From: Pseudomonadota bacterium
Lineage (GTDB): Bacteria; Pseudomonadota; Gammaproteobacteria; Steroidobacterales; Steroidobacteraceae
Direction of reading: 5' to 3'
Length of the DNA stretch: 64,000 nt
Assembly (NCBI GenBank): GCA_016713725.1
Contig: JADJOO010000007.1
Location: forward strand, 177,131-241,130
The position numbers were made by a program, and so were the translations under genes. Below, one piece after another: positions 1-7,895 of this stretch. Under the pieces are notes generated by a model. The model saw only the letters and a program-made list of their open reading frames with translations. It was not told the origin of the DNA and did no database searches. The first letter of the stretch is position 1, and every line of letters starts with the position of its first letter.

Positions 1-1
1 C

Positions 2-250
2 GGCGGAACGATCGGCCACCCGGCCGGCATCCAGGCCGGCGCCGTGGCCAACCGCGTGGCCCTGGAAGCCATGGTCAAGGCCCGCAACGAAGGCGTGGAC
101 ATCGCCAACGAGGGCCCGGACATCCTGCAGAAGGCGGCGCAGTTCTGCACGCCGCTGAAGCAGGCGCTGGACACCTGGGGCGATATCAGCTTCAACTACA
201 CGTCGACGGATACCTCCGACTACGCCGTCACGCCGACCGCCTCCAACTGA
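2..250 (+). CDS. cbbL: RuBisCO large subunit, C-terminal end (partial)
   Basis: The reading frame enters from the left edge at base 2 and ends at the TGA at 248-250, giving the last 82 residues. It contains GGTIGHPAGIQAGA, the phosphate-binding C-terminal segment of form I RuBisCO large chains, followed by the conserved ANRVALEAMVKARNEG helix. The subunit carboxylates ribulose-1,5-bisphosphate in the Calvin cycle. It is 26 bp upstream of the small-subunit gene, and the presence of cbbX downstream points to a red-type (form IC) enzyme. The catalytic lysine and most of the protein lie outside the window. Confidence 0.95.
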   Translation, partial: GGTIGHPAGIQAGAVANRVALEAMVKARNEGVDIANEGPDILQKAAQFCTPLKQALDTWGDISFNYTSTDTSDYAVTPTASN

Positions 251-276
251 CCCAAGAGCGCACGGAGACCACGACC

Positions 277-717
277 ATGATGACCAATCCGACCGGGCGC
301 CTGACGCAGGGCCAGTTCAGCTTCCTCCCCGACCTGACGGACGCCGAGATCACGCTGCAGATCGAGTACGGCCTGAAGAAGGGTTACGCATGGGCCGTCG
401 AGTACACCGACGATCCGCATCCCCGCAACACGTACTGGGAAATGTTCGGCATGCCGATGTTCGACCTGAGCGACGCGGCCGGCGTGATGATGGAACTCAA
501 GAGCTGCCGCAGCACGTTCCCGCAGCACTACATCCGGCTGGTGGCGTTCGATTCGACGCGCGGCGTGGAAACGATCGTCATGAGTTTCATCGTCAATCGG
601 CCGGCGGTCGAACCGGGCTTCGGCCTGGTGCGCCAGGAGACGAACGGGCGCACGATGCGCTACACCATCCGCGGGTACGAGGCCGAGCGCGCGGAAGGCG
701 AGCGATACCGCAGGTAA
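277..717 (+). CDS. cbbS: RuBisCO small subunit, red-type
   Basis: This 146-residue protein opens with TQGQFSFLPDLTDAEI and contains GYAWAVEYTDDPHPRNTYWEMFG, which is the form I small-chain signature. The C-terminal extension after FIVNRP, running to GRTMRYTIRGYEAER, is the beta-hairpin tail typical of red-type small subunits and absent from green-type ones. It assembles with CbbL into the L8S8 holoenzyme. Two adjacent ATG codons (277 and 280) could serve as start. It is co-transcribed with cbbL (26 bp gap). Confidence 0.95.
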   Translation: MMTNPTGRLTQGQFSFLPDLTDAEITLQIEYGLKKGYAWAVEYTDDPHPRNTYWEMFGMPMFDLSDAAGVMMELKSCRSTFPQHYIRLVAFDSTRGVETIVMSFIVNRPAVEPGFGLVRQETNGRTMRYTIRGYEAERAEGERYRR

Positions 718-761
718 ACACGAGGGCCACGGGCCCATGTACAACATTCCTGGCTCAGGCA

Positions 762-819
762 CGCTCCCCTTCCGGCGCTTCGCCCTTCAGCGGGAGAGGG
801 GGCCGCGGGAGAGGGAGCG
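762..819 (+). promoter_or_regulatory. Inverted repeat between cbbS and cbbX
   Basis: CGCTCCC (762-768) is matched by GGGAGCG (813-819), and the interior contains further pairable runs around CAGCGGGAGAGGGGG. The hairpin lies in the 108-bp gap between cbbS and cbbX. It could stabilise the cbbLS transcript or attenuate read-through to cbbX, which is needed in far lower amounts. There is no U-run, so it is not a standard intrinsic terminator. Confidence 0.4.
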
Positions 820-825
820 GAGGGA

Positions 826-1719
826 GTGCGAACTGCACGCACCGTCGCGGAAGTGATGGCGCAATCGCAGGCCGGCGACGTGCTCGACGAACTCGACCGC
901 GAGCTCGTCGGTCTCGCCCCGGTGAAGGCGCGCATCCGCGACATCGCGGCGCTGCTCGTGATCGACCGCCTGCGCATGAACCAGGGGCTGCAAGCGCAAA
1001 CCCCGAGCCTGCACATGTCGTTCACCGGCAACCCCGGCACCGGCAAGACCACCGTCGCGCTGCGAATGGCGCAGATCCTTCATCGACTGGGCTACATCCG
1101 CAAAGGCCATCTCGTCGCCGTGACGCGCGACGACCTCGTCGGCCAGTACGTCGGCCACACCGCGCCCAAGACGCGCGAAGTCCTGAAGAAAGCGATGGGC
1201 GGCGTGCTGTTCATCGACGAGGCGTACTACCTGTATCGCCCGGACAACGAGCGCGACTACGGCCAGGAAGCGATCGAGATCCTGATGCAGGTGATGGAGA
1301 ACCACCGCGACGACCTGGTCGTGATCCTTGCCGGCTACGGCGACCGCATGGAGACGTTTTTCCAGTCGAACCCCGGCATGCGCTCACGCATCGCGCATCA
1401 CCTCGAGTTCCCTGACTTCGCCGAAGGCGAGCTGCTGCGGATCGCCGAGATGATGCTCGAGCAGCAGAACTACCGCTTCGGGCCGGGCGCGCGCGAAGCG
1501 TTCCAGGAGTACCTCGCGCGCCGCATCCGCCAGCCCCAGTTCGCCAACGCCCGCAGCGTGCGCAACGCACTCGACCGGGCGCGGCTGCGGCAGGCGAGCC
1601 GGCTGTTCGCGAACCCCGACAAGGAGCTGACGGTCGACGACCTCAGCACGATCGAGTCGCCCGACATCCGCGCGAGCCGCGTGTTCGACCCCGGCGCGGC
1701 AGCGACACCGAACAACTGA
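826..1719 (+). CDS. cbbX: RuBisCO activase CbbX (AAA+)
   Basis: This AAA+ ATPase of 297 residues removes inhibitory sugar phosphates from red-type RuBisCO by threading the CbbL C-terminus. Visible motifs are Walker A GNPGTGKTT (about residues 67-75), Walker B VLFIDEAYYL (about 127-136) and the arginine-finger region after NPGMRSRIAHH. The first in-frame start is GTG at 826, directly abutting GGAGGGA; an ATG at 856 would give a shorter protein that keeps all domains. It lies 108 bp after cbbS and 22 bp before fbp, in the usual red-type order. The frame is intact. Confidence 0.95.
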   Translation: MRTARTVAEVMAQSQAGDVLDELDRELVGLAPVKARIRDIAALLVIDRLRMNQGLQAQTPSLHMSFTGNPGTGKTTVALRMAQILHRLGYIRKGHLVAVTRDDLVGQYVGHTAPKTREVLKKAMGGVLFIDEAYYLYRPDNERDYGQEAIEILMQVMENHRDDLVVILAGYGDRMETFFQSNPGMRSRIAHHLEFPDFAEGELLRIAEMMLEQQNYRFGPGAREAFQEYLARRIRQPQFANARSVRNALDRARLRQASRLFANPDKELTVDDLSTIESPDIRASRVFDPGAAATPNN

Positions 1720-1741
1720 CGATCAGCGAAAGGGCACGCCC

Positions 1742-2818
1742 ATGCATCTCGGCCGCACGACACTCTCCAAGTTCCTGATCCAGCAGCTCGAAGGCATCGA
1801 GGGCTCGCGCGACCTGGGGGCGCTGCTCATCGACGTCGCCGCGGCGGTCAAGACGATCTCGTCGATGGCGGCGAAGGGCGCGCTCGGCGGCTACCTCGGC
1901 AAGGCCGGCACGGAAAACGTGCAGGGCGAACAGCAGGTGAAGCTCGACGTGGCCTCGAACGACGTGATCCTGAAGAGCTGCGACTGGGGCGGCCTGGTCG
2001 CGGGCATGGCGTCCGAAGAGCTCGACGATCCGTACCCGATCCCGGCCGAGTACCCGCGCGGCCGCTTCCTGCTGGTCTTCGACCCGCTCGACGGTTCGTC
2101 GAACGCGGACGTCAACGTGTCGGTCGGCACGATCTTCTCGATCCTGCGTCACGACAGGAAGGAAGCGCCGAAAGTCGAGGACTTCCTGCAGAAAGGCATC
2201 GAGCAGGTGGCCGCCGGCTACGCGATCTACGGCCCGTCGACGATGCTGGTCATCACGGTCGGCAAGGGCACGCACGGTTTCACGCTCGACCGCGAAGTCG
2301 GCAATTTCATCCTGACGCATCCCAACCTGCGCATTCCCGAGGACACCAGCGAGTTCGCGATCAACACCAGCAACGCGCGGTTCTGGGAGATCCCAGTGCA
2401 TCGCTACGTCACGGAGTGCCAGGACGGCAAGGCGGGCGAGCGCGGCCGCGATTTCAACATGCGCTGGATCGCGTCGATGGTGGCCGAGGTGCATCGCATC
2501 CTGGTGCGCGGCGGCGTGTTCATGTATCCGCGCGACACCCGCGATCCGGAAAAGCCCGGGCGCCTGCGACTGATGTACGAGGCCAGCCCGATCAGCTTCC
2601 TGGTGGAGCAGGCGGGCGGCGCCGCATCGACCGGTCGCCAACGCCTGATGGAACTGCTGCCGCACCAGCTGCACCAGCGCGTGCCGGTGATCCTGGGCTC
2701 GAAGAACGAAGTGGAGCGCATCGTGCGTTACCACTGGGAGCACGACAAAGGCATCGACCGTCGCTATTCGTCGCCGCTGTTCAACGAGCGGTCGCTGTTC
2801 CGGCCGAGCGCGAACTGA
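1742..2818 (+). CDS. fbp: Fructose-1,6-bisphosphatase, class I
   Basis: This 358-residue class I enzyme hydrolyses fructose-1,6-bisphosphate to fructose-6-phosphate in the Calvin cycle and gluconeogenesis. The metal-binding signature DPLDGSSN is present (about residues 115-122), as are the N-terminal LSKFLIQQ helix and the substrate-binding MYEASPISFLVEQAGG near residue 285. The frame is uninterrupted. It sits 22 bp after cbbX and 63 bp before prk, so it is most likely the Calvin-cycle copy (cbbF) of the operon. Confidence 0.95.
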   Translation: MHLGRTTLSKFLIQQLEGIEGSRDLGALLIDVAAAVKTISSMAAKGALGGYLGKAGTENVQGEQQVKLDVASNDVILKSCDWGGLVAGMASEELDDPYPIPAEYPRGRFLLVFDPLDGSSNADVNVSVGTIFSILRHDRKEAPKVEDFLQKGIEQVAAGYAIYGPSTMLVITVGKGTHGFTLDREVGNFILTHPNLRIPEDTSEFAINTSNARFWEIPVHRYVTECQDGKAGERGRDFNMRWIASMVAEVHRILVRGGVFMYPRDTRDPEKPGRLRLMYEASPISFLVEQAGGAASTGRQRLMELLPHQLHQRVPVILGSKNEVERIVRYHWEHDKGIDRRYSSPLFNERSLFRPSAN

Positions 2819-2881
2819 CGACGCGCGGACTGAACGCAGACGACGACACCACGACCGAACAACTCTCCTGCGAGCACGCAC

Positions 2882-3754
2882 ATGTCCACCAAGCATCCCG
2901 TCATCGCCGTCACCGGTTCCTCGGGCGCGGGCACCAGCACCGTCATGAAGAGCTTCGCGCACATCTTCCGGCGCGAGGGCATCAAGGCACAGGTGATCGA
3001 GGGCGACTCGTTTCATCGCTACAACCGTGTCGAGATGCGCGCGCGCGTGAAAGCGGCCGACGCGGGCGAAGGGCCGCAGATCAGCCACTTCGGGCCGGAA
3101 TCGAACCTGCTGGCCGACCTTGCAACGGCGTTCGAGACCTATGGCACCACGGGCAGCGGCAAGGTCCGTCGCTACGTGCACGATGAAGGCGAGGCGAAGG
3201 AACTCGGCAGCGCACCCGGCACCTTCACCGAGTGGCAGCCCATGGCGGACGGCAGCGACCTGCTGTTCTACGAAGGCCTGCACGGTGGTTACGTCGGTCC
3301 GGACGCGGACGTGGCGAAGCACGTGGACCTGCTGATCGGCGTCGTGCCGATCATCAACCTCGAGTGGATCCAGAAGCTGCACCGCGACAAGACGCATCGC
3401 GGCTACAGCCAGGACGCGGTGGTCGACACGATCCTGCGCCGCATGCCCGATTACGTGAACCACATCTGCCCGCAGTTCAGCCGCACGCACGTGAACTTCC
3501 AACGCGTGCCGACGGTGGACACCAGCAATCCGTTCATCGCCAAGGACATCCCCAGCGCCGACGAATCGATGGTGATCATCCGCTTCTCTAACCCGAAGGG
3601 CATCGACTTCCCGTACCTGATGTCGATGCTCGACGAGTCGTGGATGTCCCGGCCGAACAACATCGTGGTGCCGGGCGGCAAGATGGGACTGGCGATGCAG
3701 CTGATCCTGACGCCGCTGATCCTGCGGCTGATGGATCGCAAGCGCCGGGCGTGA
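2882..3754 (+). CDS. prk: Phosphoribulokinase
   Basis: The 290-residue protein is a class I bacterial phosphoribulokinase that makes the RuBisCO substrate ribulose-1,5-bisphosphate. The P-loop is GSSGAGTS (residues 11-18). The substrate loop SFHRYNR follows, and FYEGLHGGYV with DLLIGVVPIINLEWIQK is the family core. Its length matches the octameric proteobacterial form regulated by NADH. It is the last intact gene of the operon: the next gene lies on the opposite strand, and the CbbY-like phosphatase resumes 0.7 kb further on. Confidence 0.95.
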   Translation: MSTKHPVIAVTGSSGAGTSTVMKSFAHIFRREGIKAQVIEGDSFHRYNRVEMRARVKAADAGEGPQISHFGPESNLLADLATAFETYGTTGSGKVRRYVHDEGEAKELGSAPGTFTEWQPMADGSDLLFYEGLHGGYVGPDADVAKHVDLLIGVVPIINLEWIQKLHRDKTHRGYSQDAVVDTILRRMPDYVNHICPQFSRTHVNFQRVPTVDTSNPFIAKDIPSADESMVIIRFSNPKGIDFPYLMSMLDESWMSRPNNIVVPGGKMGLAMQLILTPLILRLMDRKRRA

Positions 3755-3789
3755 CTCTTGCTGCCCTTCCCGCGTTGGTGGGTGGGCGT

Positions 3790-4327
3790 TCAGGGCTCCA
3801 AGTCAGCAGTGAACCCGATGCCACGACTGGTGCCTGACGAGTCGGGCATCAGGTTTCGAATCGCAGTCAGTATCGCGGCGATGGCGTCGTCATGATCACG
3901 GTATTTCTTCTCGAGCTCGTCCAGCTGACGGGTCAGTGCCGCATTCGATTCGAGAAGTCTCCTCAGTTGCACGAAAGCGCGCACGATGAACACGCTCATT
4001 TCAACCGCTCGAGCGCTGTTCAGGACCGTTGCCGCCATCAGTGCACCATGCTCCGTGAAAGCAAGAGGTGTCTGGCGCAGATTCCGGTGCTTTGAACCGG
4101 TCACCAATTGACCGGTTCAGCGAACCCACTTCAGCGGTGGTCAGGCGAAGAAGAAAGTCCGGGGGAAACCGAGCAGAGTTACGTTTGACGGCCTGGTTCA
4201 AGGCTTTGGTGGGAACTCCGTACAGTGCGGCCAATTCGGCGTCGAGCAGCACGCGCTGGCCGCGCACAACGACGATCGACTGTGTGACTTTCCCTATCTC
4301 GTTCGTGTCGTCTGCTTTGATGTTCAT
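3790..4327 (-). CDS. ORF6N-domain protein (one frame change)
   Basis: The N-terminal half (4327 down to about 4105) carries VVRGQRVLLDAELAALYGV and NSARFPPDFLLRLT, the hallmark of the ORF6N DNA-binding domain. The C-terminal half, in another frame from about 4107, continues the family pattern with PLAFTEHGALMAATVLNS and VRAFVQLRRLLE, then a short coiled coil. One base indel near 4,100 separates the halves. Such proteins are phage antirepressor-like regulators common on chromosomes. It points against the cbb operon and separates prk from the HAD gene, so it probably arrived by insertion. Its target is unknown. Confidence 0.75.
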
Positions 4328-4447
4328 GGCGAACTGGATTCCTCGGCGATCGCTGCGCCGGGAAATCTATAGCGCGCGTGACCAGCTGTGGCCCGGCTGA
4401 TTTGCGATGGATTGACGGAGTTTTATGTTGGTTGCCGAGAAACTCGA

Positions 4448-5201
4448 ATGCTAGAGGCCATCCTCTGGGACGTCGACGGCACGCTCGCTGAAACCGAGCG
4501 CGACGGACACCGCGTGGCCTTCAACGCCGCGTTCGACGAACTCGACATTCCGTGGCACTGGAGCGAGCAGCGCTACGGCGAACTGCTGCGCGTCGCCGGA
4601 GGTTTCGAACGACTGCTGTTCGACATGGAGTCGCAGCCGCTCGCGCCGGTCGCACAGGAAGCACGCAACGCGCTCGCCAGGCGCATCCATGTGCTCAAGA
4701 ACCAACGCTACACGGAACGCGTAGCGAGTGGTGCGTTGCCTCTGCGCCCTGGGCGTGCGCGAGTTGTTCGACGAATGCCAGGCGTCTGGCATCCACATGG
4801 CGGTCGTCACCACGACGAGCCACGGCAACGTCGCTGCACTGCTCGGCGCGCACCTTGGTCCGCGATGGCTAGACCGCTTCGCCGCCGTGGTGTGCGCGGA
4901 AGACGCGCCGGTCAAGAAGCCCGATCCGCAGGCGTATCGACTCGTGCTCGAGCGCTTGCAGCTGCGGTCCGAGCAGACGGTTGCGATCGAAGATTCGGCC
5001 ATGGGGCTGGCAGCGGCGACCGCAGCCGGAATCCCCGTCGTCATCACGCGCAGCCGGTATTTCCCAGATGACCCCGTGCCGGGTGCGCTGGCGGTCGGGC
5101 CGTCGCTTGGCACGCGTGCGGGCTGGTCCCCCGGTCTGGATGGCAAGCCGGGCAGGGTGGGGTTGGCCGACATCCGCCACTGGCGCGAAACCCGCGGCTG
5201 A
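4448..5201 (+). CDS. cbbY: CbbY-like HAD phosphatase (one frame change)
   Basis: The start MLEAILWDVDGTLAETERDG contains the HAD nucleophile motif DVDGT. The second frame holds VVTTTSH (motif II region), the lysine in DAPVKKPDPQAY and the acidic motif IEDSAMGLAAA. An extra base near 4,750 breaks GALPLRPG from VRELFDE; read through, the protein is about 250 residues, as expected for CbbY. CbbY of red-type operons hydrolyses xylulose-1,5-bisphosphate, a RuBisCO inhibitor. Its place just behind cbbX-fbp-prk supports that role, though it is now separated by the ORF6N gene. Confidence 0.8.
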
Positions 5202-5269
5202 TGTTGTAGTCTTCCTTCCTTTGACGGTTCCCGGACCCTGTCGGGGACGACATGGAGTGAGGACTGATC

Positions 5270-5536
5270 ATGGCCACTGGATGGGCCGGCGACGGCGCCG
5301 TGCAACAGCAGATCGACGACAGCATCGAGGACGCGATCAAGCGCGCCCGCGCCCAGTTGCCGAGCGGGCCGAGCCTGAGTCACTGCGAGGAATGCGGCGA
5401 AGAAATTCCCGAGCCGCGACGGCTGGCGATGCCCGGCGTGCGCTTGTGCGTTGCGTGCCAGGAAGAACGGGACCAGGACCAGGGGGCGGCCAGCCTCTAC
5501 AACCGTCGCGGCAGCAAGGACAGCCAGTTGCGCTGA
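5270..5536 (+). CDS. DksA/TraR-family zinc-finger protein
   Basis: This 88-residue protein has an amphipathic N-terminal helix and a C4 zinc finger, CEECG at about residue 43 and CVACQ at about residue 64. That is the layout of the short YbiI/TraR-type members of the DksA family, which act at the RNA polymerase secondary channel. The conserved EIPEPRRLAMPGVRLC segment sits between the cysteine pairs. The gene stands alone, 69 bp after the HAD gene and convergent with the VapBC unit (4-bp gap). Confidence 0.85.
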   Translation: MATGWAGDGAVQQQIDDSIEDAIKRARAQLPSGPSLSHCEECGEEIPEPRRLAMPGVRLCVACQEERDQDQGAASLYNRRGSKDSQLR

Positions 5537-5539
5537 AGG

Positions 5540-6190
5540 TCAGCTGCTCTTCAGAAGTTCGAACGTGTCGAGCTTCGCTGCCTTGCGATCGAAGGTGGCG
5601 GTACGGCTGCAGTCCGCTGTGCGGTTGGTCCGCCCGATCAGGCAGTCAGCAAAATCCGCCGGCCCAGCCCTGTATTCGACCAGAGCCGCCGCAACGTCCG
5701 TCGATGACTCGATCTGCAGCTGGATCGTCTCCATGATCCGTTCGATCGCATCCGCGATCTGATGCCTCGAGTAGCCGTAGCCTGCTGCGAGCGTCCAGGC
5801 GATCTCCGCCAGCACGATGTTCGACACGAACCCGGGATCGCCCGATGTGCAGCGGTCGCGTATGAAGTTACGTGCAGCCGAGGTCTGCCTGGGGTCGTCG
5901 GCCACGATCAGCCGGACCAGGACATTCGTATCAATCCCGATCATGACGCGAGAACTTTCGGCGACCGCTCGAGCGATGGCCTCGTCCATTTCCTCGATGG
6001 TCAACGCCCGCTTTGGTTTCGGCAGAATGCCGACGAGTTCGCTGATATCCCGCTTGGCAGGCAAGAGTCTCACGCGGCCGTCTGCCTCGACGAGAAACCG
6101 GATGCGGTCGCCGGGCTTGAGCCCGAGCTTCATCCGCACGTCCTTTGGCACCGTGATCTGTCCCTTGCTCGTCATCTTTGCTTCGCTCAT
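5540..6190 (-). CDS. vapBC: VapB-VapC toxin-antitoxin read as a single fused ORF
   Basis: Residues 1-80 are an AbrB/SpoVT-type antitoxin (MTSKGQITVPKDVRMKLGL). Residues 83-216 are a PIN-domain ribonuclease with acidic residues in IGIDTNVLV, LAEIAW, DFADCLIG and TFDRKA. Normally the antitoxin stop overlaps the toxin start (ATGA). Here the codons run GTC ATG ATC GGG in one frame across the junction at about 5,943, so antitoxin and toxin are joined without a stop. Either a genuine fusion or a single-base indel upstream is possible. The operator-like repeat lies directly upstream. Confidence 0.8.
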   Translation of the reverse strand: MSEAKMTSKGQITVPKDVRMKLGLKPGDRIRFLVEADGRVRLLPAKRDISELVGILPKPKRALTIEEMDEAIARAVAESSRVMIGIDTNVLVRLIVADDPRQTSAARNFIRDRCTSGDPGFVSNIVLAEIAWTLAAGYGYSRHQIADAIERIMETIQLQIESSTDVAAALVEYRAGPADFADCLIGRTNRTADCSRTATFDRKAAKLDTFELLKSS

Positions 6191-6194
6191 GACG

Positions 6195-6230
6195 CCTTAC
6201 CAAAATCAACATTCCTTACCCAGTGTAAGG
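6195..6230 (-). promoter_or_regulatory. Operator-like inverted repeat upstream of vapBC
   Basis: CCTTAC at 6214-6219 and GTAAGG at 6225-6230 form a perfect inverted repeat with a 5-bp spacer. A third CCTTAC lies at 6195-6200, between the inverted repeat and the start codon at 6190. AbrB-type antitoxins autorepress by binding such repeats, so this is the probable VapB operator. Confidence 0.55.
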
Positions 6231-6333
6231 CGAAATTGGGTTGGGCGGGTTCCCGGCCATTCCAGTTCATGTCGAATGCGGCTGCATCACGCCAATTTCG
6301 CGGATTCATCGAGCTTTGGCGCCACCGCTGTCC

Positions 6334-6362
6334 TTGACGGAGGGAGAGCCCTCGGGTCTAAT
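6334..6362 (+). promoter_or_regulatory. Sigma-70 promoter of tRNA-Phe
   Basis: A -35 box TTGACG (6334-6339) and a -10 box TCTAAT (6357-6362) are separated by exactly 17 bp, each with one mismatch to consensus. The downstream TTTCGGGC is GC-rich, as in stringently controlled stable-RNA promoters. Predicted transcription starts near 6369, about 36 bp before the tRNA. Confidence 0.7.
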
Positions 6363-6404
6363 TTCGGGCTCTCTGCAGGCCGGCCCCTCGCCGGAACCCA
6401 CCGT

Positions 6405-6480
6405 GGCCAGGTAGCTCAGTTGGTAGAGCAGCGGATTGAAAATCCGCGTGTCGATGGTTCGATTCCGTCCCTGGCCACCA
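6405..6480 (+). tRNA. tRNA-Phe (GAA)
   Basis: A 76-base cloverleaf. The acceptor stem pairs GGCCAGG with CCTGGCC, the D-loop reads AGCTCAGTTGGTAGAGC, and the anticodon loop is ATTGAAAATC with anticodon GAA. The T-arm contains GGTTCGATTCC and the 3' CCA is encoded. The 3' end is repeated imperfectly at 42.74 kb, which makes this gene a candidate integration site. Confidence 0.98.
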
Positions 6481-6524
6481 CTTCCAAGTGTTTGATTTTC
6501 AACGAGTTTTCGGGCATCACCCGC
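6467..6524 (+). repeat. Candidate attachment repeat, left copy (tRNA-Phe 3' end)
   Basis: The last 14 bases of tRNA-Phe plus 44 bases downstream match 42736-42792 in the same orientation. Identity is 19/21 over the tRNA-proximal part ending CACTTCCAA and 16/17 over the distal TTTCGGGCATCACCCGC; the middle is poorly conserved. Direct repeats of a tRNA 3' end are the usual footprint of tyrosine-integrase islands. Confidence 0.5.
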
Positions 6525-7072
6525 GGACTATCTGCGCCCGGATGGGACCGACTCGCGGACTATCGGAAACTGGGCCATTCGATGCTCCCGGGCAGGCCGG
6601 CGGGGCTGGCGCTCTGGGAACCTGGGAAGCTGGCGGCCTGCGGGGGCGGGTCGACGGAGCGTCCCGGCGGGGCCCGAAGTTGCACCGGAGTGGGCGCGGG
6701 TGCGACGCGCGGGGGCGGGGCATGGCGGGCCTCATGGGCGAACCCGGCGGGGCGGAGGCGGGGAGAGGGAAGTGCGCTCGATGTGGGCGAGAATTCCCAT
6801 CGATGAGGTTTCGCGGGTGAGGCGAGGCCGCCGGCGGCTTCACGGCGTGCGCCTCCAGATTTTCCAATACCCTCCTGACGGGCCTTCTCGCATTAATGGG
6901 CAGCGGCAGACGGTCAATCAGCATTCAGGATGCACCACGCTCGGGGAAAGTCCGATCTGGCCGTTGCGATCTTTCGTGCTGTTAGGCAAGCGCCACTGAC
7001 GCGATACTGAGCGACCGGTTGGCAGACACCCAGGATGTAGCTTGGGCGTAGGAGACGACGTGGGCCGAAGGT
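6525..7072. other. Gene-free GC-rich spacer
   Basis: No coding region with family resemblance is visible on either strand. The part 6640-6800 is strongly G-biased and resembles 13,920-14,060: both carry CCGGAGTGGGC, then GGGCATGGC, then a CTCATGGGC or CTGATGGGC block. An integrase would be expected here if an island had entered at tRNA-Phe, and none is seen. Confidence 0.5.
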
Positions 7073-7090
7073 GTGTTGGTGTTCGAGGGA

Positions 7091-7771
7091 ATGAAGGTTG
7101 GGGTACTCCTGAGACCTGACGATCGACGGGTGAATCCGGATCAATCAATTCAAGGCTCATCCTTTCCACGCCTACAACGTTCTCCCATTTGGCTGCGCAT
7201 CGCAAATGATCAGCTACTTGCTGAACGAGCATGTGACGCAATCAAAGTTCGGTGGGGGACCAACGACGAAGTTAATCGTGAACTCTTAGTTGCAGAGCTG
7301 GAGCCATCACTTCAGATCTTTGTGGCCTGTGGGATCGCGCTCGACGCTTTATATGATCAACTGCGCGAATTCGCCAAGCTCACCCAAGCCGACATCCAGA
7401 GCTGGAAGGACAATGGAACAGCGCGAGATAGGCAAATTGCTGAAGTCATACGGCGAGTGTACAAACTTGATGCGCACGCCACGGGTCAGTTCAAGCAGAA
7501 CATTTCGGAGATTTTAAAGTATCGAGATATGGCGGTTCATCCGTCCCTTGAGCTGAAGCAGGCCTGCAGTCGCCCCGATATCCCTGTCGGCGTCGACTGG
7601 AAATTTTCCGCGTACAAGTACTCCAATGCAGCAAGATGCTTCAAATCCACTATGGAAATGCTTCTGCATCTGCACGAGCGGAAGAGCGGGATAAGCGACG
7701 TTGATCAACAGATGGCAAACGTCGTGAAAGCGTTGGTGCAGCTGAAGGTCGTAACTTGGAATGCTAGTTGA
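7091..7771 (+). CDS. Hypothetical protein with RX4H (HEPN-like) motif
   Basis: About 226 residues, mostly helical, with no family I can name. Near residue 150 it has KYRDMAVHPS, an R-x4-H motif in the context typical of HEPN ribonucleases or HEPN-like toxins (helix, polar residue, arginine, histidine). The base composition is clearly less GC-rich than its neighbours, suggesting transfer. It lies 124 bp upstream of hsdR in the same direction, so it may be part of the restriction locus as an accessory effector. A GTG at 7073 could extend the start; ATG 7091 is preferred. Function is inferred from motif only. Confidence 0.6.
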   Translation: MKVGVLLRPDDRRVNPDQSIQGSSFPRLQRSPIWLRIANDQLLAERACDAIKVRWGTNDEVNRELLVAELEPSLQIFVACGIALDALYDQLREFAKLTQADIQSWKDNGTARDRQIAEVIRRVYKLDAHATGQFKQNISEILKYRDMAVHPSLELKQACSRPDIPVGVDWKFSAYKYSNAARCFKSTMEMLLHLHERKSGISDVDQQMANVVKALVQLKVVTWNAS

Positions 7772-7895
7772 CGTGCTCTGTCCAAGCATTCCTCGCGGAT
7801 CACCCAACACATGCTTTTAGGCAGCACGTTCAAGGCAAAGCGCCTGAAGCGTGATGTTACGCCGCTTGACCGCTATCGGTAGAATCGCACCCTGA

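Noticed and set aside
1643..3502. A 619-codon open frame on the minus strand opposite fbp and prk
   Set aside because: It is the antisense shadow of two highly conserved GC-rich genes; its residues are His/Arg/Val-rich and match no family.
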